A DNA stretch of 64,000 nucleotides from RGIG529 sp050950425 (GCA_050950425.1 JBMNHO010000002.1:558001-622000), one strand, 5' to 3'. Positions 25,696 through 34,320 are shown, counted from the first letter of the stretch. The notes: generated from the letters alone by a model not told the origin. A program made the numbers and translations.

Positions 25696-26476
25696 CCTGA
25701 TAATCGCGGGGGATTTCCCTGCTCCAAGCGCCCAATCTCGCGATATTGCAGACAGAGCCCAAAAAAGCGATGTCATAGCCGATCAACCACGCCAGCCATT
25801 TAAGCCGGGCGAAGCACCGGCGCAAACAGCGAACAAAACCGGCTGTTCGCTCGCTGTTCGCTTTGCCAAAGGCACCCACCCTTTGCATTTTTCACGTTAT
25901 GGCAAACCGGGTGGGCTAGGAAGGAATCCGACAGAAACGCTTTTTTGCAGGATGGTAAAAAGGAAACCCGCATTGCAAAAATACAAATGGCGTGTGCTAA
26001 ACCATTTGATTTCTAGCAATGCGGGAAAAGGGGTAAAAGAGTGTTGCAAATCATTGCATCATTCGGACCATATCTTCGCTTTGTATTGCGTGCGTATTTA
26101 TATGCCGCGCCGCAAGATTCCGTAAAAACCCATCTTATAGCTGGCGATGCCTTGCCGCGGGTCTCTTCTTTTCGCGGCAGCCAGCGGATCATTTTGGTTT
26201 GGGCCGTGTCTTCAGGGGCGCCGGCAAAGCGGCATCCGCTGCAAATGCCGCCCGGCCATCTCTACCCGTGATATAGAAAAGGCCAAATGCCATCTACCCC
26301 TCAGGCCCCCGCCCGATCCTCGTTATTGGATTGTAAAAATAACGAGGACAAAGTTGAGTCATCACCATGGGGTAAGTATATCACCGTTTTCCTTCTCTGG
26401 CAATTGGATACCATTCCAAAAAGCAGCGTTATGTTTTGTGTAAAATGACGTACATTTGTTTTGTCGTCAAACGGTT
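25696..26476. other. Gene-poor 780-bp stretch with one long hairpin
   Basis: No supported gene. CCCGCATTGC (25967-25976) pairs with GCAATGCGGG (26016-26025), with an inner AAATGG/CCATTT stem; on the minus strand TTTCCTTTTTACC follows, so it could be a terminator. Short ORFs (minus 25664-25888, minus ~26020-26190) show no family features. Nothing else was seen. Confidence 0.4.
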
Positions 26477-27967
26477 CTAGAATTGGTCGCCATAAGGTTT
26501 CTCCAGTAAGTTGACCCGGATGCTTTTAATCTGGGTATAGGCTTCCAGAATGGCCCAGTGGACCTCTCTGCCGTAACCGGACTTCTTGTATCCGCCGAAG
26601 GGCGCACCGTTGGACACGTTGTTGTTGCAGTTGATCCACATCGTACCGGTGCGGACTGCTCTGGCTGTGCGAAGGGCTTTGTTGATGTCAGCAGTCCAAA
26701 CGCCGCCGCCCAGGCCATATTCGCTGTCGTTTGCCATCCGGATGGCATCTTCTTCTGTTTTAAACTTGATGACCACTGCAACCGGCCCGAAGATTTCTTC
26801 CTGGGCAATGCGCATGTCATTTGTGGCGGCCATCAAAGTGGGCGCTACGAACGCGCCGTCGCCTCTGCCTTCCGAGGTCAAGCGCTCGCCGCCGCAAAGA
26901 ACGGTTGCGCCTTCTTTTTTGCCCATTTCAATGCAGTCCAAAATTTTCTCCATCTGGCCCAAGCTCACTTCCGAGCCCATTCTGGTATCTGCTTCCCAAG
27001 GCATGCCGACTTTTACTTTGTTAAACGCTGCAGTCGCTTTTTCCACAAAATCGTCATAAATGTCTTCCTGTACTAAAATACGGGACCCTGCGCAGCAGAT
27101 TTGTCCGCCGTTGGTCAGGATGCCCTTCTGAACGCCTTCCACCACTTGATCCAGGTTTTTGGCGTCGTTGTACACGATAACAGCCGATTTACCGCCCAGC
27201 TCCAATGTAGCAGGGATCAGTTTCTTTGCTGCTGCGTCCGCAATGTTAAGGCCTACTTCTGTGGAGCCGGTAAAGGCCAGCTTGGCGAGCTTGGGGTTGT
27301 CCAGCAGATACTGACCGGATTTGGATCCTTTGCCTGTGACCAGGTTTAAAACGCCCGGCGGGAGGATCTTCGCCTCGTCAATCATCTTCACGAATTCGAT
27401 GACGGCCAGGTTCGCCTGAGAAGACGGCTTAATGACGGTGCAGCAGCCAGCGGCCAGAACCGGCGCCAGCTTCCAGGAAAGCATGTTCAGCGGATAGTTC
27501 CAGGGGATGATCTGGCCAACCACGCCCACGGGCTCCCGCATCACAATGGTCATGGTTTCCTTGTTCAGCATAGACGCCTCGCCGGTGGGACGGCGGCAGG
27601 CGCCTGCCATGTAACGGAACTGGTCGATGGAGCCGGGCAGGTCAAAGTTGTTGCATTCCCAGATGGGCTTGCCCGTGTCGATGGATTCCAGCATGGCCAG
27701 TTTTTCCTTGTTCTTTTCCATCACGTCCGCAATGGCCAGCAACATGCCCATACGCTCTTCGGGAGAAGTCTCTTTCCATGTTTCAAATGCGATCCATGCC
27801 GCGTCAACAGCAGCATCCACGTCTTCTTTTGTGGCATCTGCCATTTTGCTCAGATACGCTCCGTTGGCCGGGCAATGGCTGTCTACGGTGGCGCCGTCGC
27901 TGGCATCCACCCATTTTCCGTTGATCAACAGCTGATACGATTCCCTTGCTACGTTTTGAAAACTCAT
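26477..27967 (-). CDS. NAD(P)-dependent aldehyde dehydrogenase
   Basis: 496 residues, ALDH superfamily close to betaine-/aminoaldehyde dehydrogenases. Seen: PWNYPLNMLSWKLAPVLAAG (~160), KPSSQANLA, FTGSTEVGLNI (~243), the general base Glu in TLELGGKSAVIV (~265), the nucleophile in GGQICCAGSRILVQED (~300), EEIFGPVAVVIKF and GYKKSGYGREVH. The start at 27967 follows AAGGAG. It stands alone with a long T-rich upstream region. The substrate cannot be named from sequence. Confidence 0.94.
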   Translation of the reverse strand: MSFQNVARESYQLLINGKWVDASDGATVDSHCPANGAYLSKMADATKEDVDAAVDAAWIAFETWKETSPEERMGMLLAIADVMEKNKEKLAMLESIDTGKPIWECNNFDLPGSIDQFRYMAGACRRPTGEASMLNKETMTIVMREPVGVVGQIIPWNYPLNMLSWKLAPVLAAGCCTVIKPSSQANLAVIEFVKMIDEAKILPPGVLNLVTGKGSKSGQYLLDNPKLAKLAFTGSTEVGLNIADAAAKKLIPATLELGGKSAVIVYNDAKNLDQVVEGVQKGILTNGGQICCAGSRILVQEDIYDDFVEKATAAFNKVKVGMPWEADTRMGSEVSLGQMEKILDCIEMGKKEGATVLCGGERLTSEGRGDGAFVAPTLMAATNDMRIAQEEIFGPVAVVIKFKTEEDAIRMANDSEYGLGGGVWTADINKALRTARAVRTGTMWINCNNNVSNGAPFGGYKKSGYGREVHWAILEAYTQIKSIRVNLLEKPYGDQF

Positions 27968-28590
27968 GTTTGATTGGCTCCTTATTATAATATTTGAAAT
28001 GGACTCATTCTGGAGGCTCATCTTTCGCAAGCTATGGCTTCCATATCTTTGTTTCCAGTGTGCGTCATTGACAGGCTCGTGTGTCTTTTGCATTCGGTGC
28101 GTGCTGCGTTTGCTTCTCAAAATAATGCTCGATATCCGCTCAGATTACGTTTCCACAACGCAAAAAGACGTTGGCCTCCCGCATGTGTTTTCCATCCCTG
28201 TTTTGCAATGTATCTCAGTGCCTTTCATTATTTGTTTCCCAGAATAACGGTTTTAAAAAATATGGATAACCTTGCCTTTCTTTCTGTTTCTTTCGTTTTC
28301 ATTTTTTTGGCGATTTAAAGAACGAATCGATTTTTCCTTTTATTTTCCACCTTTTCTTGTTTTCTCTATTCATTCCCCCTTCTGTTTGGTTTAATTCAGT
28401 TTGTTTTAGTTATTCTTTTAAAAGTATAACGGGTTTAAAAAAATAATGAAATTGTAACGCACCAAGCTTATAAGATCATATCATCCGCTTTCCTTTGCGT
28501 CAATTGTGAGTCATGCTAAAGAGAACGGCTCCGTTTTGTGAATATTCCCCATTGCATCCGGAAATACTTTCATCCCCTCCCCCATTTTAC
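27968..28590. other. AT-rich intergenic region
   Basis: About 620 bp of T-rich DNA between the aldehyde dehydrogenase and the flavodoxin-fold gene. CTTTTAAAAG near 28417 is a small palindrome. No convincing minus-strand promoter, ORF or RNA structure was found. Confidence 0.4.
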
Positions 28591-28619
28591 TTGTCAGAAG
28601 GCATAAGGTCGCATATACT
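28591..28619 (+). promoter_or_regulatory. Sigma-A promoter of the flavodoxin-fold gene
   Basis: TTGTCA (28591-28596), a 17-base spacer and TATACT (28614-28619), ~70 bp before the start codon. Confidence 0.75.
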
Positions 28620-28689
28620 GAAATCACAGATCAAAACCAAAAAACCTCTCTCTAAAACAAAAAATATGCATCCAGAAAGGAAGATGGGA

Positions 28690-29304
28690 ATGAATGTGCT
28701 TTTACTCAACGGCAGCCCCCACAGGGACGGCTGTACATACACGGCGCTGCGGGAAGTGGCAGATGCATTGGAGCGGGCAGGAATTGCCACCACACTTCTG
28801 CATATCAGCCAACCGGCATCTCCCTGCACCGGCTGCGGCATTTGCCGGGAAACGGGGCGGTGCGTCATGCACGACCAGGTGAACGAGGTTCTGGCCCTCG
28901 CGGAACAGGCAGACGGCTTCATCTTTGGCTCTCCCGTTCATTATGCGGGTCCCGCCGGCCACTTCACTTCTTTTTTAGACCGCCTGTTTTACGCCGGCAC
29001 CTGTTTTGCCCACAAGCCGGGGGCTGCCGTGGTTTCCTGCCGCCGGGGCGGCTCCAGCGCGGCCTTTGACCGATTGAATAAATATTTTACCATCTCCCAA
29101 ATGCCCGTGGTTTCCTCCCAATATTGGAACAGCGTCCATGGCAACACACCGGCAGAGGTTCGAAGGGATCTGGAAGGCATGCAAACCATGCGTCTTTTGG
29201 GCAAAAATATGGCATATCTACTCCAATGTAAGGAGGCCGGACAAAAAGCCGGCATTCTGCCGCCAAAGAGCGAGCCACGGCTGTACACCAGTTTGGCTGA
29301 CTGA
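28690..29304 (+). CDS. NAD(P)H-dependent FMN reductase / flavodoxin-fold protein
   Basis: 204 residues. The N-terminus MNVLLLNGSPHRDGCTY is the FMN phosphate loop of the NADPH-FMN-reductase family. SPCTGCGICRETGRCVMHD gives a Cys-rich segment like that of iron-sulfur flavoproteins, but with CxxCxxC spacing rather than the full Isf pattern. IFGSPVHYAGPAGHFTSFLDRLF is the second flavin loop. AAGGA is best spaced for ATG 28690; an ATG two codons earlier is possible. A TraB-like lipoprotein follows at 64 bp and may share the transcript. Confidence 0.88.
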   Translation: MNVLLLNGSPHRDGCTYTALREVADALERAGIATTLLHISQPASPCTGCGICRETGRCVMHDQVNEVLALAEQADGFIFGSPVHYAGPAGHFTSFLDRLFYAGTCFAHKPGAAVVSCRRGGSSAAFDRLNKYFTISQMPVVSSQYWNSVHGNTPAEVRRDLEGMQTMRLLGKNMAYLLQCKEAGQKAGILPPKSEPRLYTSLAD

Positions 29305-29368
29305 TGATATGTCATTTCCGAATCTGATAAACAGAAAGGAGCGGCGCCGACAGGCGCCCCCCGTTCAT

Positions 29369-30394
29369 ATGAAACAAACAAAATGTATCGTCCTGTTTCT
29401 TTTTCTTGCGTTGCTTTGCGCCTGCGGTGTTCCTGCCGTCTCTTCCACGCCCCAAGCATCTCCGCTTCCCACCGCTCTCCCCTCTGCGCCCGCCCAACCG
29501 GCGGCGCCCAGCACCCCCCTCTTGTGGAAGGTAACGGGGGAACCAGGCCAAGGTACCCTATACCTCCTTGGCGCCATCCACGCGGGAACAGACGCCATGT
29601 ACCCCCTGCCGGAGGCGGTCATGGATGCCTACAGAGCCAGTGACGCGCTGGCAGTGGAATGCGACATTGTAAGCGTTCAAAAAAACACGTCTCAGATGGC
29701 CCAATATACCGCATCCTTTCGGTATCCGGCAGGGGACAGCGTGAAAAATCACTTGTCTGCCCAAGGCTATCACAAGATAGAAGCTTTCTTGCAGGCGGAG
29801 AGCAGCTATGGCGGCACGCTTTCCCTGTTCCAGTCTTACAACCTTGCTTTTTGGAGCTCTTTGGTGGACGAAGTGTTTTTGTCCCGGGCCGGGCTTCAAA
29901 GCAGCTTTGGTTTGGACGCCTACTTTCTCAGCCTGGCACTTGAGGACGCCACAAAAGACGTTCTGGAGGTGGAGAGCCTTTCCTTTCAGTTTCAGATGCT
30001 GTCCGATATCCCGGACGTGCTGCAAGAGCATCTGATCTTGCAGAGCATTCAAGCCCCGGAGAAAGAGGTTTCTTCTCTTCAAATGCTTTATGAAGCGGTG
30101 CGGACAGGAAACGAAGCGGAACTGAACCGGCTTCTGTTCGAAGGGGAGGATTGGGACGCTGCGCTGACAGAACAGCAACGGGACACACTCTCCCCCTTGA
30201 TGGAAGCATATCAAAAAGCCATTTATACCGACCGCAACGCCCACATGGCGGAAACGGCCAACGGATATTTGAAGGAAGGCCGACAGGTATTTTTCGTGGT
30301 GGGCATGGCCCATATGTTGGGAGAGGACGGCCTGGTCACAGCTTTGCGGTCAATGGGATATCGCGTGACACCGGTTTTCACCGGCGCAGCCTAA
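29369..30394 (+). CDS. TraB/GumN family lipoprotein
   Basis: 341 residues. The signal peptide is MKQTKCIVLFLFLALL with lipobox-like LCAC|G. A Ser/Pro/Ala-rich linker leads into the TraB/GumN domain: LYLLGAIHAGTDAMYPLP (~70), AVECDIV, and the C-terminal VFFVVGMAHMLGEDGLVTALRSMGYRV, the two GxxH elements of this putative metalloprotease family. Start choice: AAAGGAG lies ~27 bases before ATG, separated by a GGCGCC-GACA-GGCGCC hairpin that could bring it closer. A strong bidirectional terminator follows at 30421. Confidence 0.9.
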   Translation: MKQTKCIVLFLFLALLCACGVPAVSSTPQASPLPTALPSAPAQPAAPSTPLLWKVTGEPGQGTLYLLGAIHAGTDAMYPLPEAVMDAYRASDALAVECDIVSVQKNTSQMAQYTASFRYPAGDSVKNHLSAQGYHKIEAFLQAESSYGGTLSLFQSYNLAFWSSLVDEVFLSRAGLQSSFGLDAYFLSLALEDATKDVLEVESLSFQFQMLSDIPDVLQEHLILQSIQAPEKEVSSLQMLYEAVRTGNEAELNRLLFEGEDWDAALTEQQRDTLSPLMEAYQKAIYTDRNAHMAETANGYLKEGRQVFFVVGMAHMLGEDGLVTALRSMGYRVTPVFTGAA

Positions 30395-30420
30395 TCCCAG
30401 GCATCATCGGCAGATAGGGA

Positions 30421-30473
30421 AAACAGAGCAAGCGGGGAGTCCATGCCCCTCGCTTGCTCTGTTTGTTTGTTGC
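30421..30473. terminator. Bidirectional terminator between TraB-like and repressor genes
   Basis: A 14-bp stem AAACAGAGCAAGCG/CGCTTGCTCTGTTT with an inner GGGG/CCCC pair, followed by GTTTGTTTG. Confidence 0.85.
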
Positions 30474-30539
30474 CGGAAGATCTTAAAAAACGACTCTCGT
30501 TCCGCCACATCCTCAGGAAACCAGCACTACATTGGCGTT

Positions 30540-31283
30540 TTAAAACAACCGGGGCAGCCTTGGCCGTTTTTCTAAAATCACACGACCATACCAAACCAAG
30601 TTGCGCCCGGACGTAGCGGGCAAGACCAAGTCCGCATCTGCCCGGGTACGGTTGAGTGACAACAAATAAACCGTTCCCGTCTCGTCTTTATAATATTGCT
30701 TGCAGAACATGTCCCCGTCCACACAAAAGATACCTACATCCCCCTTGGCCATCGGATCGCGATTGACATAAACAATGGAATCGTCCAAGATGAACGGCTC
30801 CATGCTGTCCCCCTGAACACGGACGGCAAAGTCCGCCCCGCTCGGTACACTGCCCTCCACCGGGATATATTCAAAATCCGTACCGAAGTCCGGCGACGCA
30901 TACCCGGCGGCAGCCGGAGTGGCATACAACGGTATCATCCGGGGCGGCGGGGTCTCCTGCTCTTCTTCCAATACCGCCTGGATCTTTGTCTCATAGTCCA
31001 ACAAGCCATTTAACACCCCATCCACAATATTCTGGCTTTGCACCGTCAGCGCCCTGTATTTCTCCAACACCGGATGGCCTTCTGAATGCAGGAGCAAATC
31101 CCCCCGGCTCAGAATCTGATCGGTGGAAACCTGGAATAAGTCCGCCATCTCTTCCAACACATCGCAGCTCGGCTTGCTCTTCTCCGTTTCCCACATAGAG
31201 ATGGTGGAGCGTTCTACCCCTAGCCGTTCCGCCAATGCCTTTTGTGTGAACCCCTTCTTTTTACGCAGCTCCTTGATGTTCAA
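30540..31283 (-). CDS. LexA/CI-type repressor (XRE HTH plus S24 peptidase)
   Basis: 247 residues. The N-terminal XRE HTH (1-60) holds KGFTQKALAERLGVERSTISMWE. The C-terminal S24 domain has the likely self-cleavage site Ala126-Gly127 in PAAAGYASP, catalytic Ser160 in VQGDSMEPFI and Lys195 in GDMFCKQYY. Such repressors are inactivated by RecA-stimulated self-cleavage, as known for phage CI and ImmR/HdiR-type proteins. Its promoter has a matching 19-bp operator between -35 and -10, and a second operator lies at the divergent promoter. This suggests autoregulation and damage-inducible control of the plus-strand genes that follow. Confidence 0.93.
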   Translation of the reverse strand: MNIKELRKKKGFTQKALAERLGVERSTISMWETEKSKPSCDVLEEMADLFQVSTDQILSRGDLLLHSEGHPVLEKYRALTVQSQNIVDGVLNGLLDYETKIQAVLEEEQETPPPRMIPLYATPAAAGYASPDFGTDFEYIPVEGSVPSGADFAVRVQGDSMEPFILDDSIVYVNRDPMAKGDVGIFCVDGDMFCKQYYKDETGTVYLLSLNRTRADADLVLPATSGRNLVWYGRVILEKRPRLPRLF

Positions 31284-31327
31284 CGATATCTCCCTCCTGC
31301 TTATAAACTGAACCCACTCTTTTTGAT

Positions 31328-31356
31328 ATTATATGTCAAATTTTTTGACAATACAA
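31328..31356 (-). promoter_or_regulatory. Repressor promoter with embedded operator O1
   Basis: On the minus strand TTGTAT (31351-31356), a 17-base spacer and TATAAT (31328-31333). The operator ATGTCAA-N5-TTGACAA (31333-31351) fills the spacer, the classical position for autorepression. Confidence 0.75.
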
Positions 31357-31385
31357 GTGATCCTTTTATCCTTTCGACAACCTTA

Positions 31386-31434
31386 TTGACATATCATGCC
31401 ACGTTTGATATTATATTGTCAATTGGTTTGACAA
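31386..31434 (+). promoter_or_regulatory. Divergent promoter with operator O2
   Basis: TTGACA (31386-31391), a 17-base spacer and TATTAT (31409-31414). The perfect palindrome TTGTCAA-TTGGT-TTGACAA (31416-31434) covers the transcription start region. The segment TTTGATATTATAT just before it recurs just before O1. Confidence 0.78.
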
Positions 31435-31544
31435 TGTTTCCTGTTTTTTCAATATATTTCAATTGTATTGACATTTTTGGATTTTTGGGTAAAACAAGCG
31501 GGCCAATCGAAAATAATCTTCTAGCGGAAAGAAAGGACTTTTAG

Positions 31545-31841
31545 ATGCAAGATCCGCAAACCCGCGCGCCTTGCGGCCTCTGTCTGTTTTGCGGCGGTGA
31601 GCTTTATCCCGGCGAGTCTTTGTCTCGTTGGGAAGGGAGCCTGCTTCACCCTGACTGCCTCATATTTGCTTTGTTCCACCGCTTTCCTCTCCGGCTCGCG
31701 AAGGGAGGTGAAATCTGTGACCATTGCGGTGAAGCCATCCTTGCGGCAACGGAAATACGGCATCTTTTTTCCCTGACTCTACACGATGACTGCCTTACTT
31801 CTTGGGGCGCGCTTCAATACACGGAAATTGGAGGAACTTAA
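31545..31841 (+). CDS. Small protein with two zinc-finger-like CxxC/HxxC modules
   Basis: 98 residues. Two similar modules: C13xxC16 with H35xxC38 (LLHPDC), and C58xxC61 with H80xxC83 (TLHDDC). Spacing and symmetry suggest two LIM-like zinc sites. I do not recognise a named family; small treble-clef or LIM-like proteins occur in phage and plasmid regions. AAAGGA precedes ATG. It is the first gene downstream of the operator-controlled promoter, and the next gene starts 4 bp after its stop codon. Confidence 0.7.
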   Translation: MQDPQTRAPCGLCLFCGGELYPGESLSRWEGSLLHPDCLIFALFHRFPLRLAKGGEICDHCGEAILAATEIRHLFSLTLHDDCLTSWGALQYTEIGGT

Positions 31842-31845
31842 AACA

Positions 31846-32121
31846 ATGGATGAAATTCGGATTCCTGCTGTGGTTTATCAAGACAGCCGCTTGAGCTGTG
31901 CCGCCCGCCTTATTTATGGCGAAATTGACCGGTTGTGCAGGGCCTCCCACGGCGCCTGCCAAATCACCACAAAACAAATTGCAGATGTTTATGCCATCGC
32001 CCTTGGGTCTGCCGGTGCCTATATCAAACAACTCCAGGCGCTGGGATATCTTAAAATTGTACCAGGAAGCCATAATGCTCGCATTTTTTCCACTACTTTG
32101 TCTAGCCTGGAAGCGCTTTGA
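31846..32121 (+). CDS. Small winged-helix DNA-binding protein
   Basis: 91 residues. RIPAVVYQDSRLSCAARLIYGEIDRLC leads into a helix-turn-helix ITTKQIADVYAIALGSAGAYIKQLQALGYL and a wing IVPGSHNARIF, the HTH_36 pattern seen in phage or plasmid replication initiators and regulators. Here it is a stand-alone domain. GGAGG lies 11 bases before ATG 31846. It is co-transcribed with the zinc-finger-like gene under the O2 promoter. Its target is unknown. Confidence 0.72.
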   Translation: MDEIRIPAVVYQDSRLSCAARLIYGEIDRLCRASHGACQITTKQIADVYAIALGSAGAYIKQLQALGYLKIVPGSHNARIFSTTLSSLEAL

Positions 32122-32209
32122 GCGCGGGGCGGCATGAACGGCACCCCCCTCCTTTTCGTAGAAAATACCGAGAATTGCCGGCCTTATGTTCCAATTTCGG
32201 TTTTTTCTA

Positions 32210-32238
32210 TTGTAATTTATGTCCCAATCCTGTAAAAT
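32210..32238 (+). promoter_or_regulatory. Sigma-A promoter of the E2-like gene
   Basis: TTGTAA (32210-32215), a 17-base spacer and TAAAAT (32233-32238). A half operator, TTGTCAA, follows at ~32252. Confidence 0.7.
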
Positions 32239-32346
32239 TGCAAGGAATGAATTGTCAATTCGCGACGGGTGGGGGCGGTGCCATTTGGCTGCGCCGGATG
32301 CCAACCAGTGTGGGGCCTTCCGCCGCGAAAGAAAGGACCATACCCC

Positions 32347-33225
32347 ATGAAAAAACAAAAACGCCGGTTTGGAGACCGGTACGACGGCAGACGGGTGCGC
32401 TCACTCCCGCCTATGCAGTATATTACTCCTTTTGTCATGCGCACACGAAACGACGCCCATCTGTTTTTTGAAACCAGGATCGAGGTGGGCAAATCGGAGG
32501 AATATATCCGCAGTATGCGCTTGAAGGGGATGCGTGGATTTGGATTTATGCACCTGGTCATTGCGGCCTATGTGCGGGTCGTCTCCCAGCGGCCGGCCAT
32601 GAACCGGTTTATCTCCGGACAACGCATCTTTCAGCGGGAAGACATTGTACTGAGCATGATGGTGAAAAAAGGGATGAAACTAAACGAGCAAGAAACAGGC
32701 ATTAAAGTGATGTTTGAACCCGATGACACCGTGTATGAGGTGTATTCCAAAATGCAGGAAGCCATTGAGGAAGCCCGAGCAGCGTCAGACAGCACATCTC
32801 TGGATTCTGTGGCTCGGGTTCTGGTGCGCCTGCCCGCCCTCATTTTGCGTTTTTTTGTCTTTTTGATGCATCTGCTGGATTACTTTGGCCTCATGCCAAA
32901 GGCCATCCATCATGCATCTCCCTTCCACGCCAGCTTGTTTGTTTCCAATTTAGGCTCTTTGGGTATCCGCCCTGTGTTTCACCATCTGTATAATTTCGGC
33001 AATGTGCCGGCCTTTCTCACCTTTGGCGCCAAATATGTGGAAATCACCCCAGACCGATCCGGAAATCTGCAAAAAAAGAAATACATCGATTACACTGTGG
33101 TGCTGGACGAACGGATCAGCGATGGCCATTATATGGCCAGTGCCTTGAAATATCTGGAACACCTGCTCAAAAACCCACACGAGCTAAACATCCCTCCCAC
33201 ACACATAGAAAAAGACGTGCTTTGA
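32347..33225 (+). CDS. Stand-alone 2-oxoacid dehydrogenase E2-type acyltransferase domain
   Basis: 292 residues. The fold resembles the catalytic domain of E2 acyltransferases and chloramphenicol acetyltransferase (PF00198): IEVGKSEEYIRSM, FMHLVIAAYVRVVSQRPAMNRFI, FVSNLGSLGIRPVFHHLYNFGNVPAFLTFG in pieces. No lipoyl or peripheral-subunit-binding domain and no E1/E3 genes are near. The normal DHRxxDG active site reads DERISDG, so the catalytic His is replaced by Glu while Asp and Gly remain. Relatives of this kind in Clostridia have unknown function. Start: AAAGGA lies 10 bases before ATG. Confidence 0.82.
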   Translation: MKKQKRRFGDRYDGRRVRSLPPMQYITPFVMRTRNDAHLFFETRIEVGKSEEYIRSMRLKGMRGFGFMHLVIAAYVRVVSQRPAMNRFISGQRIFQREDIVLSMMVKKGMKLNEQETGIKVMFEPDDTVYEVYSKMQEAIEEARAASDSTSLDSVARVLVRLPALILRFFVFLMHLLDYFGLMPKAIHHASPFHASLFVSNLGSLGIRPVFHHLYNFGNVPAFLTFGAKYVEITPDRSGNLQKKKYIDYTVVLDERISDGHYMASALKYLEHLLKNPHELNIPPTHIEKDVL

Positions 33226-33339
33226 CGCGCTGCCGTTGCCTTTCCCTCAATAACGCATTTTGGCGGCACCCATCTCCTTTCCCCTTCCAGCCGCCGGGGG
33301 GAAGGCGGCAACTTTCCTTTTTCCCTACCAAGGTACGGC

Positions 33340-33382
33340 AAAGGCACCCTTCGCACCTTTCGCGTGCGGGGGTGCCTTTTTG
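33340..33382. terminator. Bidirectional terminator between E2-like and sortase genes
   Basis: AAAGGCACCC pairs with GGGTGCCTTT, with an inner CGCAC/GTGCG stem. T-runs are present on both sides. Confidence 0.85.
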
Positions 33383-33424
33383 TCTGTTTTTTTATGGGAT
33401 GAATTGCAGATATCCCCAGGCCAC

Positions 33425-34213
33425 CTACGCCAACATCGCAAAAACCACAAAGCGCAGGGTTCGGTCTTGCGCCGCGCAAGTGGAAAGCGTCAAAATCTTT
33501 CCGTCCGCCTCGGGCGCAACTCCGGTTTTCAGTTGATCGGCTTTTTCAATTTGCCGCAAAAAAAGCTGGAACGCGTCCTCGTTGGCAAACGACGTCTGAT
33601 AGCAAAACGCGTCCGCTTCCACCTGAGCGCAGGCAAATACCTCGTACCGATGGATGCCGTCTTGGGTCAATAAATAAAAATATCGATGGTTTTCCCAATA
33701 GTCCCTGTCTTTGAAACGAGCCAGGCCGCCAAACATCGTTCCGTTTTTCATATAATGGCCATATAAAACCGTATTTTGCCCCGAAAGATCTTTTTCGCAG
33801 CGATAATCCATGAAAATGCTTCCGGAGGCGTTTTGCGTCCTGCGATACGTCCGATGCAGATACTCGTCATTGTCCTTCCCTTGCACAAACGGATAGCTGA
33901 TTTTGCTGTCGGGTAAGTAGATCCAGCCCGCCACATCTCGGTTCACAGCCTGAAGCGCCGCAAGATCCAACGAAAACGACCATGTCTCCTCCGTCTTCTC
34001 TTCCTCATCTGACGGCGCCTCCGTGCCGGATGGGGCGCTTTCTGTCGGCGACGGAACAGGCCGAGCGCTTGCAGCAAACACCTGATGTTCCACCGCATCG
34101 TAGATATCTTCTGCCGCTTGATATTCCCGCAAGGTGGAAATGATGTTCCAAAGGGAAAACACGAAAACCAAAGCACAAAGCCCCGTCAGCACCCATCGGA
34201 TCTTTCGTTTCAT
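33425..34213 (-). CDS. srtB: Class B sortase
   Basis: 262 residues, a membrane-anchored transpeptidase that joins surface proteins to the cell wall. The N-terminal anchor helix is ~7-24, followed by a Pro/Ser/Glu linker. The catalytic triad is His153 (LYGHYMKNG), Cys246 (LTLSTC) and Arg254 (LRFVVF). Class B features include IYLPDSKISYPFVQGKDNDEYL in pieces. AAAGGAAG precedes ATG 34213. It lies ~110 bp downstream of the surface protein whose SPQTGD sorting signal fits what clostridial sortase B accepts ((S/P)PxTG in C. difficile). A GC hairpin between the genes may tune their relative expression. Confidence 0.95.
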   Translation of the reverse strand: MKRKIRWVLTGLCALVFVFSLWNIISTLREYQAAEDIYDAVEHQVFAASARPVPSPTESAPSGTEAPSDEEEKTEETWSFSLDLAALQAVNRDVAGWIYLPDSKISYPFVQGKDNDEYLHRTYRRTQNASGSIFMDYRCEKDLSGQNTVLYGHYMKNGTMFGGLARFKDRDYWENHRYFYLLTQDGIHRYEVFACAQVEADAFCYQTSFANEDAFQLFLRQIEKADQLKTGVAPEADGKILTLSTCAAQDRTLRFVVFAMLA

Positions 34214-34287
34214 ACGACTTCCTTTCTCCCGCAGAACCTGCACGAAGTTATGATCCAACGCTTCCGTTGGACAGGTCTGTTGCGGGC

Positions 34288-34317
34288 AAAGGGCGCCGGC
34301 CTGCGCCGGCGCCCTTT
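34288..34317 (-). terminator. Hairpin between surface protein and sortase genes
   Basis: AAAGGGCGCCGGC/GCCGGCGCCCTTT with a tiny loop. On the minus strand only three T residues follow, so partial termination or mRNA processing is more likely than a full stop. Confidence 0.6.
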
Positions 34318-34320
34318 TCT

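Noticed and set aside
25700..26470. Cobalamin or other known riboswitch
   Set aside because: No conserved core sequence was found, and no transporter or vitamin gene follows on either strand.
31284..32346. Intact prophage
   Set aside because: Only a repressor switch and two small genes are present. No integrase, terminase, capsid or attachment repeats were seen nearby.
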